From CBDANZ01 sp965197865 (GTDB lineage Bacteria > Acidobacteriota > Vicinamibacteria > Vicinamibacterales > CAVVIG01): DNA of 64,000 bases. Shown here in pieces: positions 43,221 to 52,188 of this stretch. The stretch lies in contig CBDANZ010000002.1 in NCBI GenBank assembly GCA_965197865.1, positions 434,001-498,000 on the forward strand. Direction: 5' to 3'. A model generated the notes under the pieces. That model was not told the DNA's origin and searched no databases. It saw nothing but the letters and a program-made list of their open reading frames with translations. Position 1 is the stretch's first letter. Every line of letters begins with the position of its first letter. The position numbers were made by a program, and so were the translations under genes.

Positions 43221-43766
43221 TTGACCCGGTTCCACCTCCTAGCGCTCTCACTCGAGGTTGTCGACGGCGAGATTGCCGCCCAAGACGTGGACTGCGTCGT
43301 CAATGCCGCAAACAACGCCCTCTGGATGGGATCCGGAGTGGCCGGCGCCATCAAGGCGCGCGGCGGCGTCGAGATCGAAACCGAGGCGATTGCGCAGGCG
43401 CCGATCGAACCGGGCGCGTCGGTCGTCACTGGTGCCGGCGGGCTGACGGCGCGTCACGTCATTCATGCCGAGGACCTGCAGACGTCGGCCGCCCTCATCG
43501 GCCTCGCGACCCGGAGCGCCCTCGTCGCCGCTGACGCGCGCGGGCTGAAGTCGGTTGCACTGCCCGCATTCGGCACCGGCGTGGGCGGGTTTCCGCTCGA
43601 CGACTGCGCGCGCATCATGCTTGGAGGGGTTCGGGCCTTCGCGCCGACAGCAGAGTCGGTCAAGGTGGTTCGGTTCGTGCTCTTCGGCTGCCCACAGCGC
43701 GAGACGTTCGAGCGCGTCGCGCGCGACATCATCGGCGGCCCTGAAAGGGCCGCCCTGCAGGAGTAG
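43221..43766 (+). CDS. Macro-domain protein (ADP-ribose binding)
   Basis: A 181-residue macro domain. VDCVVNAANNALWMGSGVAGAIK is the ADP-ribose pocket, and VALPAFGTGVGGFPLDDCARIM is the second loop. Such proteins bind or hydrolyse ADP-ribose or O-acetyl-ADP-ribose. The start is a TTG at 43221, with a weak upstream ribosome site. The last nine residues (GPERAALQE) are encoded by a REP-like hairpin, so the original stop may have lain earlier. It lies just before ligA, an NAD-consuming enzyme. Confidence 0.82.
   Translation: MTRFHLLALSLEVVDGEIAAQDVDCVVNAANNALWMGSGVAGAIKARGGVEIETEAIAQAPIEPGASVVTGAGGLTARHVIHAEDLQTSAALIGLATRSALVAADARGLKSVALPAFGTGVGGFPLDDCARIMLGGVRAFAPTAESVKVVRFVLFGCPQRETFERVARDIIGGPERAALQE
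43734..43754. repeat. REP-like hairpin, inverted copy, inside the macro-domain gene end
   Basis: Stem GGCGGCCCT (43734-43742) and AGGGCCGCC (43746-43754) with loop GAA, the reverse complement of the copy at 9037-9057. A partial second copy (GCCGGCCCTTCAGGACCGC) follows at 43782-43800 just before ligA. Confidence 0.65.
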
Positions 43767-43806
43767 CCCTACAGGAGTAGCGCCGGCCCTTCAGGACCGC
43801 GACCCC

Positions 43807-45852
43807 ATGAGCAAACCCGATCCCGCCCAACGCATGGAGAAGCTTCGGGGCGCAATTCGCCGCCATGAAGAGCGGTATTACATCCACAACGACCCCGAGA
43901 TTTCCGACGAAGAATTCGACCGGCTCCTCTACGAGCTGGAAGGGCTTGAGGCCGAGCATCCTGATCTGGTGACGACGGATTCTCCAACCCAGCGGGTGGC
44001 CGGCCGCCCCGTCGACGGATTTCAGACCGTCGAGCACATCGCCCCGATGCTGAGCCTTGACAACGTGTACAACGAAGAGGAGCTGCGGGCGTTCGATGAA
44101 CGGGTTCGGAGGGGCGCGGGGCTCGGCGATCAGAATATCGCCTATGTCGCGGAGCTCAAGGTCGACGGTCTGAGCATCGCGCTCACCTATGTGGGAAGTG
44201 TACTGACGTGTGGCGCGACACGAGGCGACGGCATCCGCGGGGAAGAGGTGACCCCAAACGTCCGCACGATTCGCGCGATCCCGCTCCGGCTGCGCGGCGG
44301 TCCGCTAGGTCGCATGGAGGTCCGGGGTGAGGTATATCTGCCGCGTGCCGCGTTCGAGCGCATCAACCATGAGCGCGAAGAATCGGGCGAGCCGCTCTTC
44401 GCTAACCCGCGCAACGCCGCCGCCGGCACGATTCGCAATCTCGCTCCATCGCTCGTAGCAAAACGCGGCCTGTCGGCGTTTACCTATCAGGTGGTTTTCG
44501 AAACCGATCGACACGGAACCATGCTGACGGCCATGCGGGCGTGGGGGCTGCCGGTTGAGCCACACTGGCGGTTGTGCCACGGAGTCGCCGAGCTCTTGGG
44601 GTATTGTGCGGAGTGGGCGGGTAAGCGCGGTACGCTCGAGTTCGACACCGACGGGGTGGTGATCAAGGTCGACGACCCAGCCGTGCGTCAGCGGCTTGGC
44701 GCCACGGCCAAGGTTCCGCGGTGGGCGACGGCGTTTAAGTTTGCGGCCGAGCAGGCGACGACCCTCCTCCGTAAGATCGACGTCAACGTGGGACGGACGG
44801 GCGCAGTCACCCCGTACGGTGTGCTGGAGCCGGTGCTTCTGGCCGGATCGACCATCTCGGTGGCGACGCTGCACAACGCCGACGACATTGCGCGCAAGGA
44901 CCTCCGCGAGGGCGACCGAGTCCTCGTCGAGAAGGGCGGCGACGTCATTCCGAAAGTCGTCAAGACGATTCTTCCTCATCGCGAAGACAGTCGCCCGTGG
45001 CAGATGCCGACGAACTGTCCGGTGTGCGGGAGCCCGCTCCATCGGGACCAAGAAGAGGTGGTCTGGCGATGCGACAATACGTCGTGCCCGGCGCGGATTC
45101 GCCGTAGCCTCGAGCACTTTGCGTCGCGGTCGGCGATGAAGATCGAGGGTCTCGGCCACTCGTTTATCGATCAGCTGATCGACCATGATCTCGTGCACGA
45201 TTTCGCCGACATCTACGGCCTCAGGGCCTCTCAGCTCGAGAATTTCATCGTCGCGCCGCAGGAGCCGCACTCGGAGCGCGCCCGGCCGCGGAAACTTGGC
45301 AAAGTGGGAGGCAACGTGCTCGAGCAGATCGAGCGCAGCAAGTCGAACGATCTGTCGCGTCTGATTTATGCGCTGGGAATCAGACACGTTGGCGAGAAAG
45401 CTGCCGCAACGCTGGCGCGCTCCTTCAGGACGATGGATCGGCTACTCGACGCGTCTGTCGAGGCGCTTCAAACGGTGTCCGAGATTGGACCGGTGGTCGC
45501 GCACTCGGTCCGCTTGTTCGCCGACGAGCCGCACAACCGAAGGCTCGTTGAGCGCTTGGCTGCCGCGGGCGTCAACATGACGTATCAGGTACCGAACACG
45601 GGTAAGGAGCCGGGGCCTTTGACTGGAAAGGTGTTCGTGCTGACGGGCACTCTTGCCTCAATGACTAGGGATGAGGCTACGTCTGCGCTCGAGCGCCTCG
45701 GCGCGAGGGTGTCGGTCTCGGTAAGTAAGAAGACGAATTACGTCGTCGCCGGTGGCGACGCGGGCGGCAAGCGCCAGAAGGCGCACCAGCTCGGTGTGGA
45801 AACGCTGGATGAGGACGCGTTCCGGACTCTTATAATGAAAAGTCGGACCTAG
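43807..45852 (+). CDS. ligA: NAD-dependent DNA ligase
   Basis: A 681-residue replicative ligase. The adenylated Lys118 lies in AELKVDGLSIAL. The N-terminal Ia domain (YYIHNDPEISDEEFDRLLYE), OB fold, four-cysteine zinc finger (CPVCGSPLH and CDNTSCPARI), HhH region and C-terminal BRCT domain (GPLTGKVFVLTGTLASMTRD) are all present. ATG 43807 chosen for homology. Complete and intact over 2 kb, which is relevant to judging the frameshifts elsewhere. Confidence 0.96.
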   Translation: MSKPDPAQRMEKLRGAIRRHEERYYIHNDPEISDEEFDRLLYELEGLEAEHPDLVTTDSPTQRVAGRPVDGFQTVEHIAPMLSLDNVYNEEELRAFDERVRRGAGLGDQNIAYVAELKVDGLSIALTYVGSVLTCGATRGDGIRGEEVTPNVRTIRAIPLRLRGGPLGRMEVRGEVYLPRAAFERINHEREESGEPLFANPRNAAAGTIRNLAPSLVAKRGLSAFTYQVVFETDRHGTMLTAMRAWGLPVEPHWRLCHGVAELLGYCAEWAGKRGTLEFDTDGVVIKVDDPAVRQRLGATAKVPRWATAFKFAAEQATTLLRKIDVNVGRTGAVTPYGVLEPVLLAGSTISVATLHNADDIARKDLREGDRVLVEKGGDVIPKVVKTILPHREDSRPWQMPTNCPVCGSPLHRDQEEVVWRCDNTSCPARIRRSLEHFASRSAMKIEGLGHSFIDQLIDHDLVHDFADIYGLRASQLENFIVAPQEPHSERARPRKLGKVGGNVLEQIERSKSNDLSRLIYALGIRHVGEKAAATLARSFRTMDRLLDASVEALQTVSEIGPVVAHSVRLFADEPHNRRLVERLAAAGVNMTYQVPNTGKEPGPLTGKVFVLTGTLASMTRDEATSALERLGARVSVSVSKKTNYVVAGGDAGGKRQKAHQLGVETLDEDAFRTLIMKSRT

Positions 45853-45914
45853 TCTGGAAGCTGGTTCATAACCTTGGTAGTGTCAGCCTTTAGGGCGAAC
45901 TGTTCGATCCCCGC

Positions 45915-47306
45915 ATGTCTAAGTCACGCATCCTGGTCATCGACGATGAGCCCGCCATTCGCGACTCGTTGCGGATGACGCTCGAGTACGAAGGGTACGA
46001 GTTCGTCGGTGCCGCTACCGGCCAGGAAGGCCTGGCCCTCGCTGAGCGTGAAGGCCCCGATCTTGTCCTCCTCGATGTGAAAATGCCCGGCATGGACGGC
46101 TTGGAAGTTCTCGATCGCCTTCGCGCGATCAACGAATCGCTTCCGGTCGTCGTGATTTCCGGTCACGGCACGATCAGCACGGCCGTGGAAGCCACCAAGA
46201 AGGGCGCGTTCGACTTCATCGAGAAGCCGTTTGCGAGCGAGCGCGTGCTCGTGAGTCTCAGGAACGCTCTCGCCCAGCGGCGGCTGCACGACGAAAATCG
46301 ATCGCTCAAGCGAGACGCCGAGGTCCGCCATCAGATGGTCGGCGAAAGCGCCGCGCTTCAACAGGTGACGGCCACCGTCGGCCGCGCGGCACCCACCACC
46401 GCAACCGTCCTCATTCACGGCGAGAGTGGTGTTGGCAAGGAGCTCGTGGCGCGCAGTATTCACAAGAACAGCCTCCGCCGGCGCGAGCGCTTCGTGCAGG
46501 TGAACTGCGCGGCGATTCCAGAAGAACTGATCGAATCGGAGCTCTTCGGGCACGAGAGAGGGTCGTTCACCGGGGCGACCGAGAAGCAGGTCGGTAAGTT
46601 CGAGCAGGCGGATCGCGGCACGATTTTCCTCGACGAGGTCGGTGACATGAGCGCCAAGACGCAGGCAAAGGTGCTGCGCGTGCTTCAAGAGGGCGAGGTC
46701 GAGCGGCTCGGATCGGCGCGCACGATCAAGGTCGAGATGCGGGTCATCGCCGCCACAAACAAGAACCTCGAGGAGGAGATCGAGAAGGCCCGCTTCCGCG
46801 AGGATCTGTACTTCCGTCTCGCGGTGATTCCGATCCATGTCCCTCCGCTTCGAGACCGGCCGGAGGACATCCCGCTGCTCGTCCGGCACTACATGGACTG
46901 CTTCAGCCGCGAGAACAACGCCCGGCCCAGGCGGTTCACGCAGGCGGCGCTCGACGCGATGCAGCGGTACCGGTGGAAAGGGAACATCCGGGAGTTAATA
47001 AATACCATCGAGCGGCTCATTATCATGACGAGCGGCGACACGATCGACGTCGCCGATCTGCCAGGCTCGATGCGCATGCGGACGGCCGCCGCGGGACGAG
47101 GTGCCCTTCAGACAGCCGATGGAGACATGACCCGGACGCCTACCTTGCGCGAGTTCAAGGACAGCTCCGAACGCGCGTATCTCGTTGCCAGGCTGCGGGA
47201 GCATGGCTGGAACATTTCCAAGACCGCCGAGGGCATCGGCACGCCGCGCAGCAATCTCTACAAGAAGCTCGAGCAGTATCAGATCTTGCAGGAGACCGAC
47301 GGGTAG
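45915..47306 (+). CDS. NtrC-family sigma-54-dependent response regulator
   Basis: A 463-residue regulator. Receiver domain with phospho-acceptor Asp54 in LVLLDVKMPGMDGLEV. AAA+ domain with Walker A HGESGVGKELVARSIH, a sigma-54 contact loop GSFTGATEKQ (Ala-to-Ser variant of GAFTGA), and Walker B GTIFLDEVGDM. C-terminal Fis-type HTH (EHGWNISKTAEGIGTPRSNL). No partner kinase is adjacent, so the signal is unknown. Confidence 0.93.
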   Translation: MSKSRILVIDDEPAIRDSLRMTLEYEGYEFVGAATGQEGLALAEREGPDLVLLDVKMPGMDGLEVLDRLRAINESLPVVVISGHGTISTAVEATKKGAFDFIEKPFASERVLVSLRNALAQRRLHDENRSLKRDAEVRHQMVGESAALQQVTATVGRAAPTTATVLIHGESGVGKELVARSIHKNSLRRRERFVQVNCAAIPEELIESELFGHERGSFTGATEKQVGKFEQADRGTIFLDEVGDMSAKTQAKVLRVLQEGEVERLGSARTIKVEMRVIAATNKNLEEEIEKARFREDLYFRLAVIPIHVPPLRDRPEDIPLLVRHYMDCFSRENNARPRRFTQAALDAMQRYRWKGNIRELINTIERLIIMTSGDTIDVADLPGSMRMRTAAAGRGALQTADGDMTRTPTLREFKDSSERAYLVARLREHGWNISKTAEGIGTPRSNLYKKLEQYQILQETDG

Positions 47307-47312
47307 GCGTCG

Positions 47313-47318
47313 TACAAT
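47313..47318 (+). promoter_or_regulatory. TACAAT -10 element for rnpB
   Basis: TACAAT ends 8 bases before the predicted 5' end of RNase P RNA, at the right distance for a transcription start. A TTGCAG at 47286 is 21 bases upstream, longer than ideal for a -35. Confidence 0.5.
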
Positions 47319-47326
47319 GGATCCGT

Positions 47327-47766
47327 CGCAGCAAGCCAGACGACCGCTTATGTGGGCCGGGGCCTCTGGGCCCGGCGAGCATGAGAGGAAAGTCCGAACT
47401 CCGCAGGGCAGTGCGCCGGGTAACTCCCGGTCAGGGCAACCTGAAGGATAGTGGCACAGAAAACATACCGCCTGTCACGACGAATGTAACGCAGATCCTT
47501 AAAGATCTGCCGTGATCGGTAAGGGTGAAAAGGTGCGGTAAGAGCGCACCGCGCCCGTGGCAACACGGGTGGCAGGCAAAACCCCGCACGGAGCAAGACC
47601 AAATAGGGAGGCACCCGGTGCTCGATGCACCGGGGTAGGAATGGCCCGGCCCGGCCGAACGCCTCCGGGTAGGTCGCTGGACCTCGCCAGTGATGGCGAG
47701 GCGAGAGGAATGGTCGTCACCCCGCTGAAAGGCGGGGACAGAATTCGGCTTACGGCTCGCTGCGAT
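47327..47766 (+). ncRNA. rnpB: RNase P RNA, bacterial type A
   Basis: Catalytic RNA of RNase P (tRNA 5' maturation). Conserved blocks: GAGGAAAGTCCGAACTCC in the 5' part, AGGGTGAAAAGGTGCGGTAAG with AGAGCGCACCG, a CCCCGCACGGAGCAAGACC-like stretch followed by AAATAGG, and the 3' AGAGGAATGGTCGTCACC and ACAGAATTCGGCTTAC. CGCAGC near 47327 pairs with GCTGCG near 47759-47764 to close P1. A short T run follows at 47768-47772. Ends are estimated from P1. Confidence 0.93.
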
Positions 47767-47774
47767 CTTTTTCC

Positions 47775-48926
47775 ATGCGCCGGATTCTCCTGCTTTCGGT
47801 CCTGCTGACGGTCGGGCTCGTCGCCGTGGGGCAGCGACAGCCGCCCGGCCAGATCCGTCCGCGTCCAACCGAGGTCCGCGATCCAGATCTTCCGCCGCCC
47901 ACCATTCGCGAGTACAAGCCGCGCTCGACACTGATCGTCCCCGAGCACCCCGTGCCGCGCGCGAAGTTCCCGGTCGTGGACCTCCACGGCCATCCACCTG
48001 CGCTCGTGTCAGACGACGTCATCAACCGCGTCGTTGAAGCGATGGATCCGCTCAACCTGCGCGTAATGGTGAATGCGAGCGGCGCGTCGGGCGCTCGACT
48101 GCGGCGGCAGCTCGACGCGATTCGCGCGAGCCGACACAAGGACCGGTTCGTGATGTTCACCAACGTGGTCTTCCGCAACGTCGGCCCCGGGTTCGGTCGG
48201 AAAGCGGCGCAGCAGCTCGAAGCCGACGTCAAGGCGGGAGCGTCAGGACTTGGTGAAATCATGAAGGGTTTCGGGCTCCGGGTACGGAAAACCGACAACA
48301 CGCTCCTGAAGCTCGACGATCCCGAGCTCGACCCGATCTGGGAAACTTCAGCGCGCCTGAGCATCCCGGTCTTCATTCACACGGCCGACCCGGCCGAATT
48401 CTTCCAGCCGCTCGATTACAACAACGAGCGTTGGCTCGAGATGGCGCTGTTCCCGGGCCGCCGGTACTTCGATGACTCGAGGTTCCCGCCGTTCGAGGAG
48501 CTGATGGCGGAACGTGACCATCTCGTGATGAAGCACCCGAAAACGACGTTCGTCCTCGCACATCTGGGCTGGCACGCCAACGACCTCGCGCGCCTCGGCA
48601 CGATGATGGATAAGATGCCCAACATGTACGCCGAAGTGGGAGCCATCCTCTACGACATCGGGCGCCAGCCGCGGACCGCGCACGACTTCTTCGTGAAATA
48701 TCAGGATCGGCTACTGTTCGGGAAGGACAGCTTTCAACCCGACGAGTATCCGTACTTTTGGCGGGTGTTTGAGACCAACGACGAGTACTTCGACTACTAC
48801 CGCGATTACCACGCATTCTGGAAGCTCTACGGCATCGGGCTTCCCGACGGCGTGCTCAGGAAGCTCTACCATGGGAATGCGCTCAAGATCACGCCTGGGA
48901 TCCCACGTTCGGGTTTCCCCGGCTAG
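47775..48926 (+). CDS. Secreted amidohydrolase (amidohydrolase_2 family)
   Basis: A 383-residue TIM-barrel hydrolase with signal peptide (RRILLLSVLLTVGLVAVG). Metal and active-site stretches: FPVVDLHGHPP, IPVFIHTADPAEFF, TFVLAHLGWHAND and LLFGKDSFQPDEYP (final Asp). Likely acts outside the cytoplasm on an unknown carboxylate or amide. The ATG lies only 8 bases after the estimated 3' end of rnpB, so the two may share a transcript. Confidence 0.82.
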   Translation: MRRILLLSVLLTVGLVAVGQRQPPGQIRPRPTEVRDPDLPPPTIREYKPRSTLIVPEHPVPRAKFPVVDLHGHPPALVSDDVINRVVEAMDPLNLRVMVNASGASGARLRRQLDAIRASRHKDRFVMFTNVVFRNVGPGFGRKAAQQLEADVKAGASGLGEIMKGFGLRVRKTDNTLLKLDDPELDPIWETSARLSIPVFIHTADPAEFFQPLDYNNERWLEMALFPGRRYFDDSRFPPFEELMAERDHLVMKHPKTTFVLAHLGWHANDLARLGTMMDKMPNMYAEVGAILYDIGRQPRTAHDFFVKYQDRLLFGKDSFQPDEYPYFWRVFETNDEYFDYYRDYHAFWKLYGIGLPDGVLRKLYHGNALKITPGIPRSGFPG

Positions 48927-48950
48927 GTTTTGCAGCCCGCCCCGGGCATT

Positions 48951-49901
48951 ATGGCTTCTCACCTTGTAACCGGCGGCGCAGGCTTCATCGGCTCCCACCT
49001 CGCGGAAGAGCTTGTGCGGCGCGGCCACCAGGTGCGCGTCGTGGACAGCCTCGTCACCGGCAAGCGCCGGAACCTCGAGCACATCGGACCCATTGAGTTT
49101 CTCGAGGGCGACCTGGCCGATGAGGACGTCGCCGAGCGGGCGGTACGAGGCATGGACTACGTCCTTCACCAGGCGGCGATTCCTTCGGTGGCGCGGTCGG
49201 TGAAGGATCCGGTCGCCTCCAACCGCGCGAACGTCGACGCGTCGCTGAGAATCCTCGTTGCGGCTCGCGACGCCGGGGTCAAACGCCTCATCCTTGCGGG
49301 CTCCTCGTCGGTGTACGGTGACACGCCGGCGGTGCCCAAGCGAGAAGACATGCCGCCCAAGCCGTTGTCTCCCTACGCGCTGCAGAAGCTCGTGGCGGAG
49401 CAGTACTGCCAGATGTTCACGAAGCTGTATGGGTTGGAAACTGTGAGCATCCGTTACTTCAACGTGTTCGGGGCGCGTCAAGATCCCGGGTCGCTCTACT
49501 CCGGCGTGATCTCACTCTTCTCCACGGCGCTCCTCGAGGGCCGGCAACCGATCATCTACGGTGACGGCGAGCAGACGCGCGACTTCACCGAGATCGGCAA
49601 CGTCGTGGACGGCGTGCTTCGTGCAGTGGACGCGCCGAAGGCGGCTGGCGAAATCATCAACGTCGCCACCGGCGGCCGCATTTCCCTGAACGAGCTGCTT
49701 CGCACGATGAACCGCATCGTCGGAACGGACATTCGGGCGGCTTATGCCGAGCCACGTGCCGGCGATGTGCGCCACTCGCAGGCCGACATCTCGAAGGCGA
49801 GGAGGCTGCTCGGGTACGCGCCCACAGTATCACTCGAAGATGGCCTGAGGAAGACGCTGGCGTGGTGCCGCGCCGAGAGCGCAGCAAGCGCCGGGCGGTA
49901 G
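48951..49901 (+). CDS. NAD-dependent epimerase, UDP-GlcNAc/UDP-glucose 4-epimerase type
   Basis: A 316-residue extended SDR. LVTGGAGFIGSHLAEELVRRG binds NAD. The catalytic triad is in AGSSSVYGD and PYALQKLVAEQY. RYFNVFGARQDPGSLYSGV and YGDGEQTRDFTEI are typical of 4-epimerases of the WbpP/GalE group. ATG 48951 chosen over TTG 48930. It would supply a nucleotide sugar for surface glycan. Confidence 0.88.
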   Translation: MASHLVTGGAGFIGSHLAEELVRRGHQVRVVDSLVTGKRRNLEHIGPIEFLEGDLADEDVAERAVRGMDYVLHQAAIPSVARSVKDPVASNRANVDASLRILVAARDAGVKRLILAGSSSVYGDTPAVPKREDMPPKPLSPYALQKLVAEQYCQMFTKLYGLETVSIRYFNVFGARQDPGSLYSGVISLFSTALLEGRQPIIYGDGEQTRDFTEIGNVVDGVLRAVDAPKAAGEIINVATGGRISLNELLRTMNRIVGTDIRAAYAEPRAGDVRHSQADISKARRLLGYAPTVSLEDGLRKTLAWCRAESAASAGR

Positions 49902-50143
49902 CCTGCTCACAACGGCGTTGAAGCCAGGACAACCGCGGTCGTCATTTCCAATCTCAGTTGAACGCCCCGATTTTGTCCGCTGACAAGTCTCACTCTCATC
50001 GTCTTGCCGTTCAGTTAGTTGGAGCGACGCCATTGATTGCCGCCGAGCGGTTCGGGCCTTGCGGGAGGGCAGCGCGACCCTGACCCGAACCCGAACCCCG
50101 GAAGTGTGGGGCCCGAGCTCCTCGCGCCGCGAGCCAACGGCCA

Positions 50144-50176
50144 GGGTCCTTTACTAAGCCTGGGTCCTTTGCTAAG
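50144..50176 (+). repeat. Direct repeat GGGTCCTTTRCTAAG, two copies
   Basis: Copies at 50144-50158 and 50162-50176, the second running into the AAGGAGG ribosome site of the next gene. It looks like a short dispersed-repeat insertion. The rest of the 49902-50185 gap holds no gene. Confidence 0.5.
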
Positions 50177-50185
50177 GAGGAAGAG

Positions 50186-50521
50186 ATGATCCGACTGGTC
50201 GCATCGCTCGTCGCCGTCGCCGCGCTGCTCGTCGCGCAGCCGCAAGCCCAGACCGGTCAGCCAAAGGTCGCCGAACGCTCAGAAAAGAAAGCGACCGTCG
50301 TCAATGTGAACATGGCCACGGCCGCGGATCTGGAGAAGCTCCCGAGCGTCGGGCCGAAGGTGGCCGGGCACATCATCGACTACCGGCGGAAGAAAGGACC
50401 GTTTAAGAAGATCGAGGAGTTGATGAAGGTGCCGGAGATTGGCGAGAAGAGTTTCCTGAAACTCAGGAGCCAGATCACCGTCGCCGCATCCGTCGGCGTT
50501 GTCGCGCGACAGTCTGACTAG
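50186..50521 (+). CDS. ComEA-like helix-hairpin-helix protein
   Basis: A 111-residue protein with signal peptide (LVASLVAVAALLVAQP) and a duplicated HhH domain: VNVNMATAADLEKLPSVGPK and FKKIEELMKVPEIGEKSFLK. This is the periplasmic DNA-binding ComEA architecture used for DNA uptake. A strong AAGGAGG lies 6 bases before ATG. A pilin-like pseudogene follows, which fits a competence or pilus setting. Confidence 0.85.
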   Translation: MIRLVASLVAVAALLVAQPQAQTGQPKVAERSEKKATVVNVNMATAADLEKLPSVGPKVAGHIIDYRRKKGPFKKIEELMKVPEIGEKSFLKLRSQITVAASVGVVARQSD

Positions 50522-50561
50522 ATCACCTTCTCGGTCCGGCCATTGCGCTCGTGAGGACTCT

Positions 50562-51148
50562 GTGGGTTTGCAAAGCGCCTACACACTGACCGAACTGATG
50601 GTCGTCGCGGGCCTGATCGCGACGGTGAGCGCTGTTTCGATTCCCCAGCTCCTCGTCGGCCTCGACGACTGGAGAACGCTGGGCGCAGTCCGGTATGTGT
50701 CGGCCCGTCTCTACTAGACGCGGTTGGAAGCTGTCGTTCGCGCGGCCGACACCGCGATGCGATTCGCAACCGTAGGGCAGTCGATTGGCTACACAGTTTA
50801 CGTTGATGGCAATCGGAACGGCGTCCGCAGCCGCGACGTTCAGCGTGGGGTGGACCGGGAAATCCAAGGGGGAGCAACGGCTCTCAGACGAGTTTCCGGG
50901 AGTCGACTTCGGCGTGCTGCCAGGCCTGCCGCCGGTGGACCCGTCAGGTCCGGCCCCTGGCCGCGACCCGACCCGGTTCGGCTCGAGCCACATGGTCACG
51001 TTTACGGCCCACGGCACGTCGACGCCAGGAAGCTTGTACATTCGCGGCCGTGGCAGCGCGCAATACGTCATTCGCGTCTTCGGCGAGGCCGAAAAACACG
51101 CGCATGCTCAAGTTCAATCCTCGCACCCAGGAAGGGAAGCCGTTATGA
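50562..51148 (+). pseudogene. GspH/FimT-type pseudopilin, nonsense plus two frameshifts
   Basis: GTG 50562 leads into a class III prepilin N-terminus (SAYTLTELMVVAGLIATVSA; the residue before Tyr is Ala, where Gly is usual). TAG at 50715-50717 replaces a likely CAG (SARLY-TRLEAVVRAAD). The frame then changes near 50870 at a GGGGG run (from VDREIQGG to EQRLSDEFPGVDFGVLPGLP) and again near 51095 (FGEAEK to TRMLKFNPRTQEGKPL). All pieces match one family of secreted pseudopilins. Nonfunctional as written. Confidence 0.7.
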
Positions 51149-51401
51149 GCAGTCGTCCTGGGGACTCGTTCGAAGACATGCCCGATCGGCGGCGGACGCG
51201 CCGGCGCCTGCGTCAAGGACGTTGGCGGATTCGATAGAGGGTTTCGACGAGCGCCCCTTCGGCCGAGACCACGATGAACGACGCCTCCTGGCTACTGGAG
51301 GCCGTGGCTCGCGGTCTGTTCCCTGTGCTGATCTGGCCGTCGAGTCGTACTGGGTCAGCTTTCTCACTTGCTCGGGTTTCGGCAGTTGGTAGCGCCAGAG
51401 G

Positions 51402-51600
51402 ATGAACAACGAAACGCGCAGTGGTAATCGTGGCGGGAGTCATCGTTGGCATGTTGCTGTCGGGAGCCGTGGCTCCCGCGCTTATTCTTTTGCTCCAGCC
51501 GTCGTTGCAGAGCGCAGGCACGGTCTGGGCGACGACGGCTGTCGCCGTCGCCCTTGCCGTGCTGGCATCGTGGATGCTATCGGGGCAGGGCGGGACTAGG
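51402..51600 (+). pseudogene. Possible small two-helix membrane protein, frameshifted
   Basis: ATG 51402 reads MNNETR. After a one-base shift the adjacent frame gives VVIVAGVIVGMLLSGAVAPA and WATTAVAVALAVLASWML, two clear helices. No family recognised. The preceding 51149-51401 contains no gene that I can support. Confidence 0.3.
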
Positions 51601-51740
51601 AGCCACGCGCAACCATGTCCGTTTCTGTTGTCGCTCAGTGATGGCGTCTCTCGAGCGCTCATTAGACATGAGACATGCCTCCTCAGCCGACATCCCCCCT
51701 CAACTGGCGACCGTGGAGGTCGCCGTTGGAAGGGACAGCG

Positions 51741-51925
51741 GTGAGGACGAAGAAGGTTGCGCGCGTGGAAGTCTTGGGCCGTGTCAAGGCGGGGACGTCG
51801 AAGTGCGATCCACAGCGACGATGCTCGATGTCAGCTATCGCCAAGCGAAGCGCCTGGGCGGCGCTCTCGCCAAGACGGGGCACTCGGCCTTCCGGCACCG
51901 CAGTGCGGGCCAGTCGTCGTATCGC
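51741..51925 (+). pseudogene. Transposase N-terminal fragment (ISNCY/IS1202-like HTH)
   Basis: GTG 51741 begins VRTKKVARVEVLGRVKAGT. After a frame change the next frame reads VEVRSTATMLDVSYRQAKRL and HSAFRHRSAGQSS. This is the N-terminal helix-turn-helix of ISNCY-type transposases. The rest of the element is absent. Confidence 0.5.
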
Positions 51926-51939
51926 GGGACTCGTGGGCG

Positions 51940-52076
51940 ATGCAGCAGCGGGCGCTGGTGTTGATGTGAGACAAGGGCCCGACGGCCTCTTGTATCTCAC
52001 GACCGATGAGAAGGACGGAGCCGTTCTGAGAATCGAACCTGTAGAACCTCTATCTCAAGACTCCGGCGGAAAGTGA
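51940..52076 (+). pseudogene. C-terminal scrap of a PQQ-dependent aldose sugar dehydrogenase
   Basis: DVRQGPDGLLYLTTDEKDGA followed by VLRIEP and a short tail is the last beta-propeller blade of soluble PQQ sugar dehydrogenases. Nothing of the other 300 or so residues is found upstream, so this is a deletion remnant that abuts the transposase scrap. Confidence 0.55.
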
Positions 52077-52188
52077 CGAACGCCGCGGGACTCGCCGCGT
52101 GCGAAGCAGGGACCGTGGTCACAACAGGAGTACGCGCACGCGCGGATGCGACCGCAAGTCGTGGATCGATGCTGTGGTCTGCGTCCTC

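Noticed and set aside
47324..47766. Protein-coding frames across the RNase P RNA
   Set aside because: The conserved RNase P blocks explain the sequence.
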